Source: Cristatella mucedo
Lineage: Eukaryota; Bryozoa; Phylactolaemata; Cristatellidae
Direction of reading: 5' to 3'
Length of the DNA stretch: 64,000 bases
Assembly: GCA_009760855.2 (NCBI GenBank)
Contig: WPIO01000113.1
Span: 1,085,001-1,149,000 of the forward strand
Numbering within the stretch: position 1 is the first letter of the stretch; each line of letters starts with the position of its first letter. Positions 11,051-21,665 of this stretch are shown here, one piece after another. Position numbers and translations under genes: made by a program. The notes beneath the pieces were generated by a model that ran no database searches, was not told the origin of the DNA, and saw only the letters and a program-made list of their open reading frames with translations.

Positions 11051-12317
11051 AGCCAGTCGGGCCACCATCGAGTGCTCGAGCCCCAATACTGCCGTTGAAG
11101 TGACGTTGGCCGCATCGTGGTCTTGGTCGCAAGCGGCCACTCGGGAGCAGTCAATCGACACCCGTGCTGAACTGCACCTAGCGCTGAACTAGCATTCTAG
11201 AAACAGACACTGGCAGGCCATCGAGGGGAAATAGCCAAGAAAAGGCTGGTTGGGACTCCGACGTCACCATGCTTCCGAAATACCCCAGAAAGCCTTGGGC
11301 CGTCCCCTGCACGTAGCATTCCCCAGTTCTTTTGGCGGCAACGCTTATAGCCGGTCAATCAAGAGCCAGGCCTAGAAATTGTCATGTTATGATCGCTCGT
11401 TCTCCCTTTCTATCTATAATAATAATAATATTGTAGCAGATCGCTGTATCGTACCACCAGAGAACTACTACGCTATCAAGGCACTTTACAACTAACTGCA
11501 AATGACCGTTGGGTTTGTGACTTGCTGTTTTTTGAATGAACACAGAACAGCAGAGAGCGAGTCTGATAATAAAGTTACCTAGTAACTTCATGATAAAATG
11601 CTTAAATTGCTATCCGAATCTTCAAAAAGCTGCAAAGACTAATCTCGTCCAACTCGAGAGCTTTAAATCGTGAATTCGAAGTCTCAGCTGCCTCTGGTGT
11701 CTAGCGGCTACTTTCACGGTGCTTACCTCAGACAGTAGTGTCAATCTTACGCAACAAAGACAACAAGTAAAATATGGCCGAGTCGAGAGAAATTCGATTA
11801 ACCACAAAAGTCTTCGCACCCTAGGACCACCGAAAGGATGCGATCGGGTCGGAAACAGGAGAGATGCCGCTGTGCAAAAGTCATGGACATTTCTTTCGCA
11901 CCATGACCAAACGCTTGTGTCACCGCCAGCTTTTCAGCGAACATGCGGTACAGTTGACGTATTGTCTTAGATGGACGCGATGGGCACGAGCTGGGTGATT
12001 GTTTCACTCAAAATATGCGGTCACCGTACCGTAGCAGGTCATATGAGTCCAAGCCAGAGTTTTCCCTCAATCCGTTGATTAGAAAAGCTGACGCCTGGTA
12101 GAACTTCCTGGATTTAGTGGCCAGCCATGTAGCCATATTACTCACCAGCTTAGCCACACGATGGCTATTCTCTGAAAACCTCCCGATATCGGGATATGTC
12201 ATTCTAGTCTGAAGAGAATCAGTGAGACGTTGGATCTATATGAAGCCATCACAGATGCACCAAATCCCGGATGGAAATCGAACATAACGGCATTGGAAGC
12301 AATCTTCTTAAAATAGT
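11051..12317. other. Unassigned sequence
   Basis: No supported gene. A short TAATAATAATA run lies near 11417. Confidence 0.5.
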
Positions 12318-12404
12318 TTGCATATGCGAAGCGCCTGAATAAAGATTTAATTTCTCTTAGGGTGCTATACACATGAATTATATACATAGATTATATATAT
12401 AATT
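12318..12404 (+). mobile_element. SINE-1 tail fragment
   Basis: Only the tail is present: GCGAAGCGCCTGAATAAAGA, then CTCTTAGGGTGCTATACAC and an AT-rich end. The tRNA-like head is missing. Confidence 0.75.
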
Positions 12405-12488
12405 TCGATATAAAAAGAGGCTGTTAAATGAGCTCGTATTATTTCTTTTCGTAGTTTGCGGTGGCTACGGCAGTGCCATGGCCTTAGC

Positions 12489-13372
12489 TCATTGTGCACC
12501 CTTGGGCGACATGCAACAATCAGGATCTCTTTTGTACTTGAGTCGCGGGCAGACGACGCTCCTGAGCTGATCTTCGACGGAAAGCAGAGTGCTGGAGCCT
12601 CGGCAGCGCAACGCCACTGCATCGAACCAGAGATGAAGCTCGAACCGAACCCACTCGGCCGCGCTCCCAAAGCTGCCTCCGTCCCATAGATGGCACATCC
12701 GCTCCGATTCGGACCATAGGGCTTCCATGAGCGCCAGCTGTTGGTCGCCAGTGATTGAGACGTCGTTCGGTGGAAATTGAAGGAAAGCGCAGATGGCGCC
12801 GAGCGAGTGCAAAGCCAGCGTGGCGTCCACGTCAGCGCACTCCTCGCTCAGCTTCAGGAGCCGACTTGGGGAGCTACCGGCGGCGCCAGTCTCGGAGGAC
12901 GTGTTGCTCTGCAGGTACTTACTGTTCCAATAGACTGCTATTGCTCTCCTGCATGTCTGCTCTTTTGGGGTCTGATTGACGGCGCCATTTCTTTTGTGAA
13001 CCCACTGAGTGGTATTCACTTTGGTTGTAGCTGACTGAGACGTACGTCTGTAGTTTAGTGCGAAGGGCGCAAACAAGACGAACGTGATCACGGAAGCAAA
13101 GAAGAGGCACCAGAGTCGCTTTCCTCTTCTCGGCACCTCGTTGCGCTCCGGCATGCTCATGATGGTGTAAAGGGAGATGACTCCAAATGCAGGGTTCAGA
13201 AATGTTAGAAAAGTGAGCAGGCGAAAGAAGTTGGCCCTACAACATGCCGACATCCGGCAAAAGGCATTGCAACAGCTGTCAAAAAATTAATTATATTAGT
13301 TCGTATAAACAGTACAATAAGGTAAATAATTCTCCTTCTTGACACTCACTATGCAGCAAAGATGACGGACAT
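12489..13372 (-). CDS. Predicted two-exon membrane glycoprotein, CD225-like N-terminus
   Basis: Best host gene in the window. Exon 2 (13275-12489) is open for over 260 codons. It is preceded by a good acceptor, TTTTTTGACAG, at 13276. A consensus donor GTGAGT starts at 13349, and joining across the 74-base intron restores the frame (TA plus C makes Tyr). Starting at the ATG at 13372 gives 269 residues. Visible features: a Cys-rich N-terminus (YCCNAFC, ACC), a hydrophobic segment near residues 24-47 with LNPAFGVISLYTI, a short basic loop (RRGKR), a second hydrophobic segment near 62-82, then about 185 residues with three N-glycosylation sequons (near 95, 108 and 132) and eight cysteines. Two close hydrophobic segments with a central NP and a basic loop recall CD225/dispanin (IFITM-type) proteins, but the loop is short and the long Cys-rich tail is not typical. 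The C-terminal domain is unrecognised. An upstream 5' exon is possible. Confidence 0.6.
13276..13349 (-). other. Predicted 74-base intron
   Basis: On the minus strand it begins GTGAGTGTCAAG and ends TTTTTTGACAG. Removing it joins two open segments in frame; without splicing a TAA lies just upstream of exon 2. Very short introns are common in many invertebrates. Confidence 0.6.
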
Positions 13373-13420
13373 GTCACTTCCCTTGCCCTGCCGGATCGAA
13401 CCGCTGCCTTCGATGCTAAC

Positions 13421-13472
13421 ATCTACACTGTCATTATGGCTTTATGGAGTTACAAACGGAGATAAATTATCG
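13421..13472 (+). mobile_element. LINE-B tail fragment
   Basis: Short match to the last 50 bases of LINE-B: CTACACTGTCATTATGGCTT and TATGGAGTTACAAACGGAGA. It lies about 50 bases upstream of the predicted start of the gene at 12489-13372. Confidence 0.55.
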
Positions 13473-13561
13473 AAAACGGTGTCGTACTTATACTTTTAGA
13501 ACAATGAGCAAAAGTAAAAGTAAGGCAAAGTACGGTTGACCCAGGCTTGACCATACCCGTT

Positions 13562-14375
13562 AGTACCCAGGCTGGGTTCGGTTGGCTGGGACCGGACGGC
13601 TATAATGAGGGTTAGGGTCACCGGCTAGGCCGGGGTCGGACCTACGGCAAGTGCGGTGACGTGGGGTCACCGGGGCTCTTGGGTAGGAGAAGCTGGCCAA
13701 GTAGGTGATGATATTGGAGGCTCCCGGTCTCGCCGAGTTATGCACCTGGATTAATAATAATAATAATAATAATTCACTTGATAAAGCGCCCTCAGATAAC
13801 TTAATCTCTCTCTAGGCGCTTTACATTTGCTGTAAAGTTCGTGAATCGTGCAAGCGTGCTCCAGCGATGCTGCCACGCACGTAAGCGAACGAGTACCCAA
13901 GGCCCGTGCGGAGCTGGATAGCTCGCTCGTTGTTGACTTACATATTCCGCGTTCTCCGTGTAGCGTGTTCGTGACCCCCCCCCCCCGTGTGTTGGCGTCT
14001 TTCGGTGGAAGCTCACGACTGTGGTAGTTATCGACTTGGACTGGCCAAGCAGTTACTCAGCCAGCCGGGTTTTGGACGGCGTACGATCGTACTGTTGGAT
14101 TCGGAGTCGGTACAACGACAGGACTGCGGAAGCCGACTGACCCTTTGTTGGCACTTGCTGCGTCGTCTTGCGCCCCCATAGTGTACTATGTATAGGACCG
14201 TCCCTGTAGGCTTGTTTAGTTCCCCTGTTGTTGTTGGCGCATGCGTTGTTATAAAGAGGTTTACCCTGACGGACGCTCGTCTTACCCGAGCTCGGCAGCA
14301 TGGCGAGCGGCAGCGTGGCCGGAGTACGGCGGGGTTTGGCGGGAATTAGCCTCTGATCCCTGGAACTCGGCTACA
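13562..14375 (+). mobile_element. LTR-C solo LTR, copy 1
   Basis: About 730 bp plus a nested LINE-A tail. It aligns end to end with the reverse complement of 42681-43412. Landmarks are GTACCCAGGCTG at the start, GGTCACCGGCTAGGCCGG, TAGTTCCCCTGTTGTTGTT, a TATA-like GTTATAAAGAGGTTTA, GGCATGGCGAGCGGC-like sequence and a GGCTACA end. Flanks CGTT (13558-13561) and CGCT (14376-14379) could be a decayed 4-bp target-site duplication. The TATA-like box kept in both copies suggests a promoter. No internal region is attached. Confidence 0.65.
13751..13840 (-). mobile_element. LINE-A tail nested in LTR-C
   Basis: Antisense (ATT)n tail plus hairpin (TGATAAAGCGCCCTCAGATA ... CTAGGCGCTTTACATTTG), cut at about 13840. 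The other LTR-C copy lacks it at the same position (GCACCTGGAT). Confidence 0.85.
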
Positions 14376-14519
14376 CGCTTAGAGGCAGATGAGCCTTAAC
14401 GGCTATCGCCTCCTCCGCTCTCGTGATATAAGGGAGATAACCTGCAGATTTACAGCTCACGAAAGCCGATTCCGTAGGCTTTTCGACTCCATTTGACTCG
14501 GCTTGAGACAATACCTAGC

Positions 14520-14990
14520 CGGCACGAGGGCTACAATTTAGAGCATCACGTGGTCTTCGGAGGAGCTTGCCGCTCATGACCCGAGGTCGTGGGTCAGAGG
14601 CCGGCATTCGGCCATCCTTCGATGCTCGCTGCAAGCTGCGTTAATTGCCGTACGGGCTCAACTGCCTCTATGCAAACGAGGCTGCCTAATCAGCTAAACC
14701 TCTTTTTAAAGCTTCAACCGGGCATCCTACTTCCGAAGCGTATGTTGTAATTGCTTCCGAAACGATGACGGTAGCGGCTAGCGGGGCGATAAGACTGCGG
14801 CACGTCGAGGCACCAGGTTAAGTGCCCAGGGTAAGGTACGCCATACAGCGGCACCTCGTCGTAAGCTCGCGAGCCGCCCGAGTGTCTGAAGAAGGTTGAC
14901 GGGTCCTGCCAGCGGCTTGCCGGAATGCTGCCACCTCGGCCCGCTCGCCATTGGCCCGAGCGTACCCCAGACAAGTCCCCGGCGGCATTC
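14520..14990 (+). repeat. Repeat G, copy 1
   Basis: About 460 bp aligning in the same orientation with 26290-26790. It contains a SINE-2-like segment (TCATGACC..AGGTCGTGGGT and ACGAGGCTGCCTAATCAGCT), then unrelated sequence with GGGCGATAAGA, GTAAGCTCGCGAGCCGCCC and TTGACGGGTCCTGCC. LINE-B sequence follows both copies. Unknown composite repeat. Confidence 0.7.
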
Positions 14991-15039
14991 CGGCAACGAT
15001 TCGTTTCCATACGAAACAATGAGCGCGGAGATGTCCCCG

Positions 15040-15111
15040 TCGTAGCTGTCAGCACCTCGCCGCGGCAGAGCGACTCGCGGCCTAATGCGAGGGGCGCGTC
15101 GGAAGCTTAGC
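15040..15111 (+). repeat. GC-rich subrepeat, copy 1
   Basis: CAGCACCTCGCCGCGG plus about 50 following bases recur at 16438-16500. Similarity also extends upstream in both. It links repeat G to the GC-rich block at 16.2-16.8 kb. Confidence 0.55.
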
Positions 15112-15606
15112 AATAGAAGCGCTTCAGTTCTTACGCTGACCCACAAGGCCCCCCACGGCTTGGCTCGTTCGTACCTAGCTGAACTGCTGCATCAGTTTCA
15201 GCCTGTTCGCGCCCTCAGGTCCTCTGTGGACAACAAATTAGCTGTCCCATTCCTCCGCTTAAAGACAGTTGACGACAGAAGCTTTAGCTCTGCAGGTCCT
15301 AGACTGTGGAACTCGCTCCCACAATTCTTACGCAACAACATCTACTCTCCAACTGCCGACTATGGCACATCTTTTTCAGCGGCCCTGAACTGCTACTTCT
15401 ATGCTACTCACTACCTCAACTGCTCTCCTGACTCTGCTATGCTTCCCACTTTCTCTTTGTTGCGTGAGACGAAGTCTGTTGGCTACCGAATGCGTACCGA
15501 AAGCCGCTTAAGCTGTGAGTGCGCTATACAAAACTCTCCTGCGTAGCACCCACATGGTCTTTATGACTTTGTGGAGTTACTGACGGAGATACATATATAT
15601 ACATAT
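15112..15606 (+). mobile_element. LINE-B 3' end with open C-terminal frame
   Basis: 5'-truncated LINE-B. The C-terminal coding region (open 15085-15546) keeps its frame: LTHKAPHGLARSYLAELLHQ, VDDRSFSSAGPRLWNSLPQF, then CECAIQNSPA and a TAG stop. The 3' UTR has ACCCACATGGTCTTTATGAC and ends near 15606 in ACATATA. This is the best-preserved LINE-B C-terminus here and can serve as the reference for the family. No RT catalytic part remains. Confidence 0.88.
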
Positions 15607-16190
15607 AGGGCGGCGGCGGCGTTAGCTCACTGCGGGTCAATGCTACGGCGGCGCAGTGATACATTGCCGACAGGGAGCACTTTCTGAATAGTCTCCCGCT
15701 CGGTGCTCGAGTAGCCCCCAGCGGGACTAGAAAGTAGTCGCTGGCGGGACGTCTGACTTCGCGGCGCGGACGGCAAATGGTCCACCGACGCCGGTATGAG
15801 AGAAGACGCGGCTACGCGGCGCGAGGAAAGCGCGGCGACGGCGACAACGACGGCGGCGGCGGCTCGAAGCGCCGCGCTTCTCCGCAAGCCTCGCCGCAGC
15901 TGAATGCGCTTCGAGCGAGCGCTGTTTGTCAGTGGGGGTGACGGTGGTGACCTGCGGCACCTGTCAGGACGCGGATGCCGCCCTCCTGCCTATCTTTATA
16001 ATAATGCACTTGATAAATCTTATGGCATGGCGCTGGCTTTTATTTAACCTAGGCCACACGTTATCACCCAGTCGCACAATTACGAATAATTACCGTCAGC
16101 CACAATCCGGCCGGTTTAGCTGGTGCCGCCGTTTCAGCCTCGCCGGGCGCAGGACGCTCGGCTGCCAATAGCGAGCGCCGGCAGTTTCGC
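15607..16190. other. GC-rich unassigned sequence
   Basis: GC-rich with many CGG and CGA triplets. A stretch around 15780-15830 (CCACCGACGCCGGTATGAGA) resembles 16684-16730 (CCGCCAACGCCGGTGCGTGA), so it shares ancestry with the block downstream. No gene supported. Confidence 0.45.
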
Positions 16191-16335
16191 AATAGAGCCG
16201 CGGCAGGGCCGCTGCGGCACTCGCTGTGGCGGCCGCTCTGCGGCTTCGGCCGGCCGCTGCGGCGCTCGCTGTGGCGGCCGCTCTGCGGCGCTCGCTGTAG
16301 CGGCCGCTCTGCGGCTTCGGCCGGCCCGTTCCAGC
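16191..16335. repeat. GC-rich minisatellite
   Basis: Tandem units built on GCGGCCGCTCTGCGG and CGCTCGCTGTGGCGGCCG, with three near-complete repeats and a repeated TTCGGCCGGCC segment. Very high CpG density. Confidence 0.8.
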
Positions 16336-16879
16336 CCCGCTAGCCCGACTGTCTCCAGAATGCGTCGCCGACGGTCAGGAGGTAACGATACGATTCTTCG
16401 CGACGCGGCGGGTGCTGAGATGCCGCCCTCGAGCCTGCCAGCACCTCGCCGCGGCTAGGCGACGCGAGTGCTAACGCGAGGGACGCCTGACGGCTAACTG
16501 CGCTCGCCAGCGGCGTCGCTGAAGAGTAATTTGCTGCAGGCCGCCGCCGTGCTGCAAATTACGGCCGCTCTGCGGCCGCCAGAGTGGCCTGCGACACGCC
16601 GTGCCACACGGAGCGCTCCCATCAAATAATCTGCCGCTCACCCAAGCGGGACGACTCCGACTTAGAGTTGACAACTGCTGCTCCGCCAACGCCGGTGCGT
16701 GAGAAAACGTGGCGGAAGAAACAAGGTGGCGGCGGCATCGTAAGGCGTCTTGCTCCCACAGCACTTGCTCCGCACGAACGCCTGACCTCAGCTAAACTCA
16801 CCGCCCGCTAGTGCCAGGTGCCGGGTGCTGGGGGGGGGGGGGTTTGCAGCATCAGCCATCTCGTCCTTCTATGCCCCTG
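16336..16879. other. GC-rich unassigned sequence
   Basis: Includes the second copy of the CAGCACCTCGCCGCGG subrepeat at 16438-16500 and a run of G near 16830. Nothing codes convincingly. Confidence 0.45.
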
Positions 16880-17052
16880 TGCATGTAACCCCTAACCATG
16901 TTATTCGTGTTGTTTATCAAGCACGATATTACTCACCATTCAATCGCATTTCCCTATGCAGTAAATGTAAAGCACCTAGAAAGAGATTGAGTTCTCTAAG
17001 GGCGCTTTATCAAGTGCATTATTATTAATATTATTATTATTATTATTATTGT
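16880..17052 (+). mobile_element. LINE-A 3' UTR and tail
   Basis: 5'-truncated in the 3' UTR. It keeps ACCCCTAACCATGTTATTCG, GATATTACTCACCATTCAAT, the hairpin (AAGCACCTAGAAAGAGATTG ... AAGGGCGCTTTATCAAGTGC) and an (ATT)n tail. Confidence 0.9.
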
Positions 17053-17299
17053 AAGCATTCCCACGCGGAGCGGCGCTGTGTTGGGCGGCGCGGCTGAGCG
17101 GTACAAAGGCAGAGCTTCGGAGGTCGGTCCTCGACAGCTCTTGAATGCTGAAACTGCCGTCTGACATCGTAGAGTCATGCGATACATAACAAGCACTATA
17201 AAGATACTAGAGAGAAATTTCTATCGCACCCTGAGAGAACTTGCAGAATAGAGAGACTGTAAATTTTCTTTAAATGTTGCCAAGTCCTTAGATGTCGTT

Positions 17300-17494
17300 A
17301 TGGTCGGTCGTAGAGATGGCGAGACTTAGGAGAGGGAGAGAAAGTGTGAAAGAGAGATCAGAGGGTAAGAGGTCAGAGGGTTAGAGAACCTGGAGAGACT
17401 GCTAGAGGGTGAGAGAACAAGGGTGAGAGAGATTGCGGGTAAGTTAGAAGATGGGAGTGAATGGGAGAAAGAGAAGATAAGGCATAAAGGCGAG

Positions 17495-17549
<55 letters not shown>

Positions 17550-17575
17550 TGAGAGCGAAAGAGAAAAGGTGAGAC
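17300..17575. repeat. Purine-rich GA repeat region
   Basis: GA-rich throughout, with a perfect GA run of about 45 bases near 17499-17542. Apparent Leu-Ser open frames on the other strand are artefacts. Confidence 0.9.
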
Positions 17576-17850
17576 AATACTGAAGAAAGAACGATGAAGA
17601 TTGGGCGTTGGGAGATTTGGAGCGACTGAAGCTAGCCCCCGTAAGTCTATTAATCGGCCCCAGTTGATCATCTTACTGACTTATCCGTCACCCAGAAGTG
17701 GTCGAGGCGTCTTCGAGATACTGCCGCCATCTGGTATCCCCAAGTAGAAGGCCTTTATGGAAGATATCGTGATAATGCTACATTAAGGCCCGAATAGCGA
17801 AGCGTTCTATAGTTAAAAATTTGATGCAAAACTGTGGGGCACGTGGACCG
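17576..17850. other. Unassigned sequence
   Basis: A spacer between two purine-rich blocks with nothing recognisable. Confidence 0.4.
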
Positions 17851-18145
17851 GGTGAGAGAGAGATAAAGAGGGAGAGAGAGAGAGAGAGAGAGAGAGAAGC
17901 GGAGAGAGAGAGAGAGAGTGAGAAAGAAAGAAAGAGGGGAAGAGAGGAAAAAAGGGAGAGATATAGAGGTACGACGTGAGGGAGAGAGAGAGAGAGAGAA
18001 AGAGAAAGAGAGATACGGAGATAGAGGAAGAGGTACAGATAGGGAGGGCAAGAATGGAAGAGGCTGAGAGAAAAGAAGAGAGAGAGAGCGAAAAAAGAAG
18101 GAGAGAGAGGGGACGGAGTAAGTGGTGGGTGGGAAGGAGTAGAAG
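17851..18145. repeat. Second purine-rich GA repeat region
   Basis: Imperfect GAGAGA runs mixed with GAAAGA and GGAGAG units. The same composition as 17300-17575 suggests one expanded tract split by unique sequence. Confidence 0.85.
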
Positions 18146-18606
18146 GGAGAGGAAATAGCAGCAGACACACTACACTAACAAGAGGGATGTCAAGTAGGTA
18201 GCCAATCGGATCGATCAGATCGCAGGATAGAGGGGACCGGTTCGAAAGCTCTAATTGCCGTGACTAGGCTCCTGAGGTGGATAAAACACATGCCCAGCGT
18301 TTCCGCAGACGTAGGGCGAGCGCGAACCCTTCCCAGCTACCCGGGGCAGCTTACCTTCGTCGGCAACATGACTTCGGCATGCTTCTATCACTGTCCAAAA
18401 CCAAATGTAGAAAGATGTTCTTCCCCATTTCGCTAACGATTAGTTTGCTCGACTTCATGCCGTCGGCCGCAACGTAGCTCTGCCTCCACTATCTACTCCT
18501 TAGCTCAAAAACGTGTGCGACGTCTGCTGCTACGAGTCGCAAACTGCCGCAGTCTCAGTTAAACTCGCCACGAGCGGAAGCACGGCTTTGTTATGACAAG
18601 TCACAG

Positions 18607-18840
18607 GTGCATGTCAGCACACTCGTGAGCATTAGCGAGAATCCGCAGCGGCTGCAGCTGCTAAAGGGGCAGGGACGCCTTTCAGCGCTGCTCAGTAAAG
18701 TGTTCCCAGATCCCTGCTACCTCGTTCGTTGGAGATCGGCAGTCGAGAGGGCATTAGAGCACGAGCGTCCAGTCGAAGCAGACGAGTCGCTCTCCACCCG
18801 CCAGCTTGTCTGCAAACGGCGAGCCGCTCGGCGTGACTAA
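18607..18840 (+). CDS. Candidate terminal exon, unknown product
   Basis: An open stretch of 77 codons begins right after a possible acceptor (GACAAGTCACAG) and ends with TAA. It has GC-biased third positions and a balanced, protein-like composition (SISENPQRLQLLKGQGR, VFPDPCYLVRW). No ATG starts it, so it would need upstream exons, which I could not identify. I recognise no family. An overlapping antisense frame makes the call weak. Confidence 0.25.
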   Translation: MHVSTLVSISENPQRLQLLKGQGRLSALLSKVFPDPCYLVRWRSAVERALEHERPVEADESLSTRQLVCKRRAARRD

Positions 18841-18950
18841 GGGCGATGGCGCGTTGCCATTTGCAGAGCCGAAGCTGCTGCAGCAAAGCTGCTGCAGCAG
18901 CTGAGGTACCACAGCAGATACGAGTATGGCATATTCAATGTGGCTATCAT

Positions 18951-18951
<1 letters not shown>

Positions 18952-19013
<62 letters not shown>

Positions 19014-19014
19014 A
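18952..19014. repeat. (CTG)n microsatellite
   Basis: About 20 CTG units. Open frames of poly-Leu or poly-Ala across it are artefacts. Confidence 0.97.
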
Positions 19015-19343
19015 GTCACTGACATCTGTTGCAGCATTGAGGTGGAAGACGGTAGACAAAATGACGGACGGTCACAGACGTGAAGTAACCGACTTTGGAA
19101 ACGCTAGCTGAGTAGCAAGGACAAAGTGCAGGTCAAACCACGATAAAAACGCACAGCACCAAAGCGCTCGGACAAAAGTGGGCAATGCTAGTGACCCGGA
19201 GAAATGCCTGCACCACCAAAGCTGCTAACTAAAATAATAGCTCCTCTTTTGATATATACTGTAAATGGATTTAACAAGTTTACTGTCTTCCAAATCGATA
19301 AGTATTATGCAAAAAAGAAAAACCTATTTTAGCTTGCGGCTGG

Positions 19344-19728
19344 TAATAATAATTATAATAATAATAATAATAATAATTCACCTGATAAAGCGCCCTCAGA
19401 GAACTTAATCTCTCTCTAGGCGCTTTACATTTGCTGTAAAGTGAAATGCAATTGAATGGTAAGTAAAATCATGCTTGAAAAACAGACGAAATGAATAATT
19501 TGGTTAGGGATGACATGCACAGGGTCAGCATGCAAATGTGGTTAGTGGCAGCATTCACAGTGTCAGCACGCATAAGCACATCAAGGACGAATCACAAGGA
19601 CCCACTAAATGCTGTCCTAAATAGGTGTGTTTTTAGGTTCCTTTTAAATGTGGTCAGGTCAGGGGATGTTCTGACGCAGGTCGGGAATTCCAGGAGGGAG
19701 TTCCAGGCTTTGGGAGCATATGCTGGTG
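19344..19728 (-). mobile_element. LINE-A 3' end
   Basis: Antisense with an (ATT)n tail, intact hairpin, full 3' UTR (GGATGACATGCACAGGGTCA, GGTTAGTGGCAGCATTCAC) and the last coding block TSPDLTTFKRNLKTHLFRTA. It is cut at the YAPKAWNSL block near 19728. Confidence 0.9.
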
Positions 19729-20494
19729 TGGAAGTTACGGCAGCTCGTCCAGTTTCATTATGCATTAAAAATGCAAACTCTGAATACAGAAAACCTTGTC
19801 CGATTTTAAAAGGCCAGCCAGAATTCCTATTTAACCAATTCCTGGAGAGCAGCAAGTTGCATGATTGCTTGATCTCGGACTTTATATTTGGCTCAAGTTC
19901 GAGGATTTCAATGTTGCAACAGAGTATACAGCGACCGCGGAAATCTTCGAACGCCCGTCAAAATAATTTTAGCTCTGAGCTTCGTTCCTGTAGCGGACGT
20001 TTCTGCTGCTGTTGACGAATTTCAGATGAATACCCTCGTCCAGTGACACTGTTGAAACATTAATAGGACGACATAAACATTGGTGAGCAGCTATAAGGTA
20101 GAAGTGCAAGTTGAACCGATTGCGGAAATAATTTGGATCCCACAAATAACTGCAGGACAGCTGCAATGTCCGCAATAAAGGCCATAACGCAGCGGTTTTG
20201 ATTCCAAGTTACACACAGAATAGTATTACGGGTTTACCCACCAAATTTTATGAAATTGGGTTTAGGCATTCTCGTGATATGGCCTCTAATATCTCAGGTC
20301 TCTCTCGGCAGCCTATTTAAACATTCGAACGGCTGCACAGCTGTTATTTCCACAAAAAACTTTACACAACCGCGCTTTTGATTCCACATTATAGAAAATG
20401 ATGGCGCGAGTTCACCCTTACAACTTATTTTAATTTAGTATCTACATTCTTATACGATAAAAATAACAAAAAATGAAAATACATGTATGTAACA
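19729..20494. other. Unassigned sequence
   Basis: No supported feature. It lies between a young and an old LINE-A copy. Confidence 0.45.
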
Positions 20495-21300
20495 AACTTG
20501 GAGAATTTCTGTCTAGGCACTTCACATCTGCTGTATGGGAATCGTGATCATGTGGTTAGTGATAAAACGCACAAGTTCAACAAGCATTACATGGTCGGTG
20601 GTGGTATGCACAGAGTTAGCATGCAAATAACGTTTTATCAGCACTTACTGCGTCAGCGGATGTAAGCACAAAAAGAATAAATCCCACGGACTCTGCGATA
20701 AATTGAAGCATTGTAGCTTCTTTTTAAATTGTGTCGTCAAGTGATGGATGTCTTGACCTCATTCAGATTGCTTTCCATGTTGGTAGCATACGAAATAAAA
20801 TCACGGTCGGAAAAAGATTTGATGTTCGTAAGAGATGCAGGTTAACGAGCTGAAGCAGAAAAGCTGGCAGTAGAATGTCTAGCCTTATAGGAGAGTAGTT
20901 CTGATTGGTAGGCTAGAGCCTGAGAATATAATGATAAGAAAAATTTAGTAGCAGAACTTTGAAGTCGATACGCTCTTTGATTGAGACAAAGCTAGTGCAG
21001 GTCGGCAAGGCGTGGTACGATGTAGCAACTGCAAGGATTAATCCAGACAAGCCTAATTACCTAGTTTTGAGCTAACTTAGGCCCCTAATTTCATATGCCG
21101 GTAGACCAGCCAGCACATTATTGAATAAGTCGAGATGGGATGGTAAAAATGCATGGATAAGATCGTTAGTAGTATTCCTGTCTATGCATACCCGAATTTT
21201 GGCAATGTCGTGTAGCTGAAATTAAATAGACTTGACTGTGTGTGGAGCTGGCGTGGTATTTTAGTGCAAGGTCACTTTGGAACACTGTGCCCAAAATACG
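20495..21300 (-). mobile_element. LINE-A, old diverged copy
   Basis: Antisense. The block order matches LINE-A from the hairpin arm (TCTAGGCACTTCACATCTGC) through 3' UTR and C-terminal coding to the LDRN..KIR-like block. Divergence is much higher than in most copies here, and there are many indels. It marks an older wave of the family. Confidence 0.75.
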
Positions 21301-21317
21301 AATTCCTCGCCATCCCT

Positions 21318-21497
21318 CCGATCTGAAGGGCAGCTAAGGAAGTGAGTATCATGAAAGTAGAAACTCCGGATTGTAGGAAAGCGTGGGACACAGTCGGCCG
21401 CAGATGAGTAATTGTCGTTAGGTTAGAATTGCACTAGTGAACTTCGAAATCTAGGACCTGTTTAGCCTACGCTTACCCAGCTATCGGTCTTTACATA
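21318..21497 (-). mobile_element. LINE-B, old diverged fragment
   Basis: Antisense C-terminal block: ATGAAAGTAGAAACTC, GAGTAATTGTCGTTAGG and TCTAGGACCTG correspond to the LINE-B segment around 35025-35165. Strongly diverged. Confidence 0.6.
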
Positions 21498-21514
21498 ACC
21501 ATGTTTTTTTCTTT

Positions 21515-21584
21515 ATCGAGTATGCTACCACTAACCTTTGTTAATCGTGCTTCCTTTGTCACAAATGTGAAAATGTGAAGTGCC

Positions 21585-21637
<53 letters not shown>

Positions 21638-21665
21638 CCGAGGGCGCAATATCGAATGCCATATT
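21515..21665 (+). mobile_element. LINE-A tail with (GA)n expansion in the hairpin
   Basis: 3' UTR (GCTACCACTAACC, TCGTGCTTCCTTTGT), the left hairpin arm GAAGTGCCTAGA, then about 50 bases of GA repeat (21582-21632), then GTTCTCCGAGGGCGCAATAT. The GA run replaces the normal AGAAAGAGATTGAG loop, so the microsatellite expanded inside the element. Confidence 0.85.
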
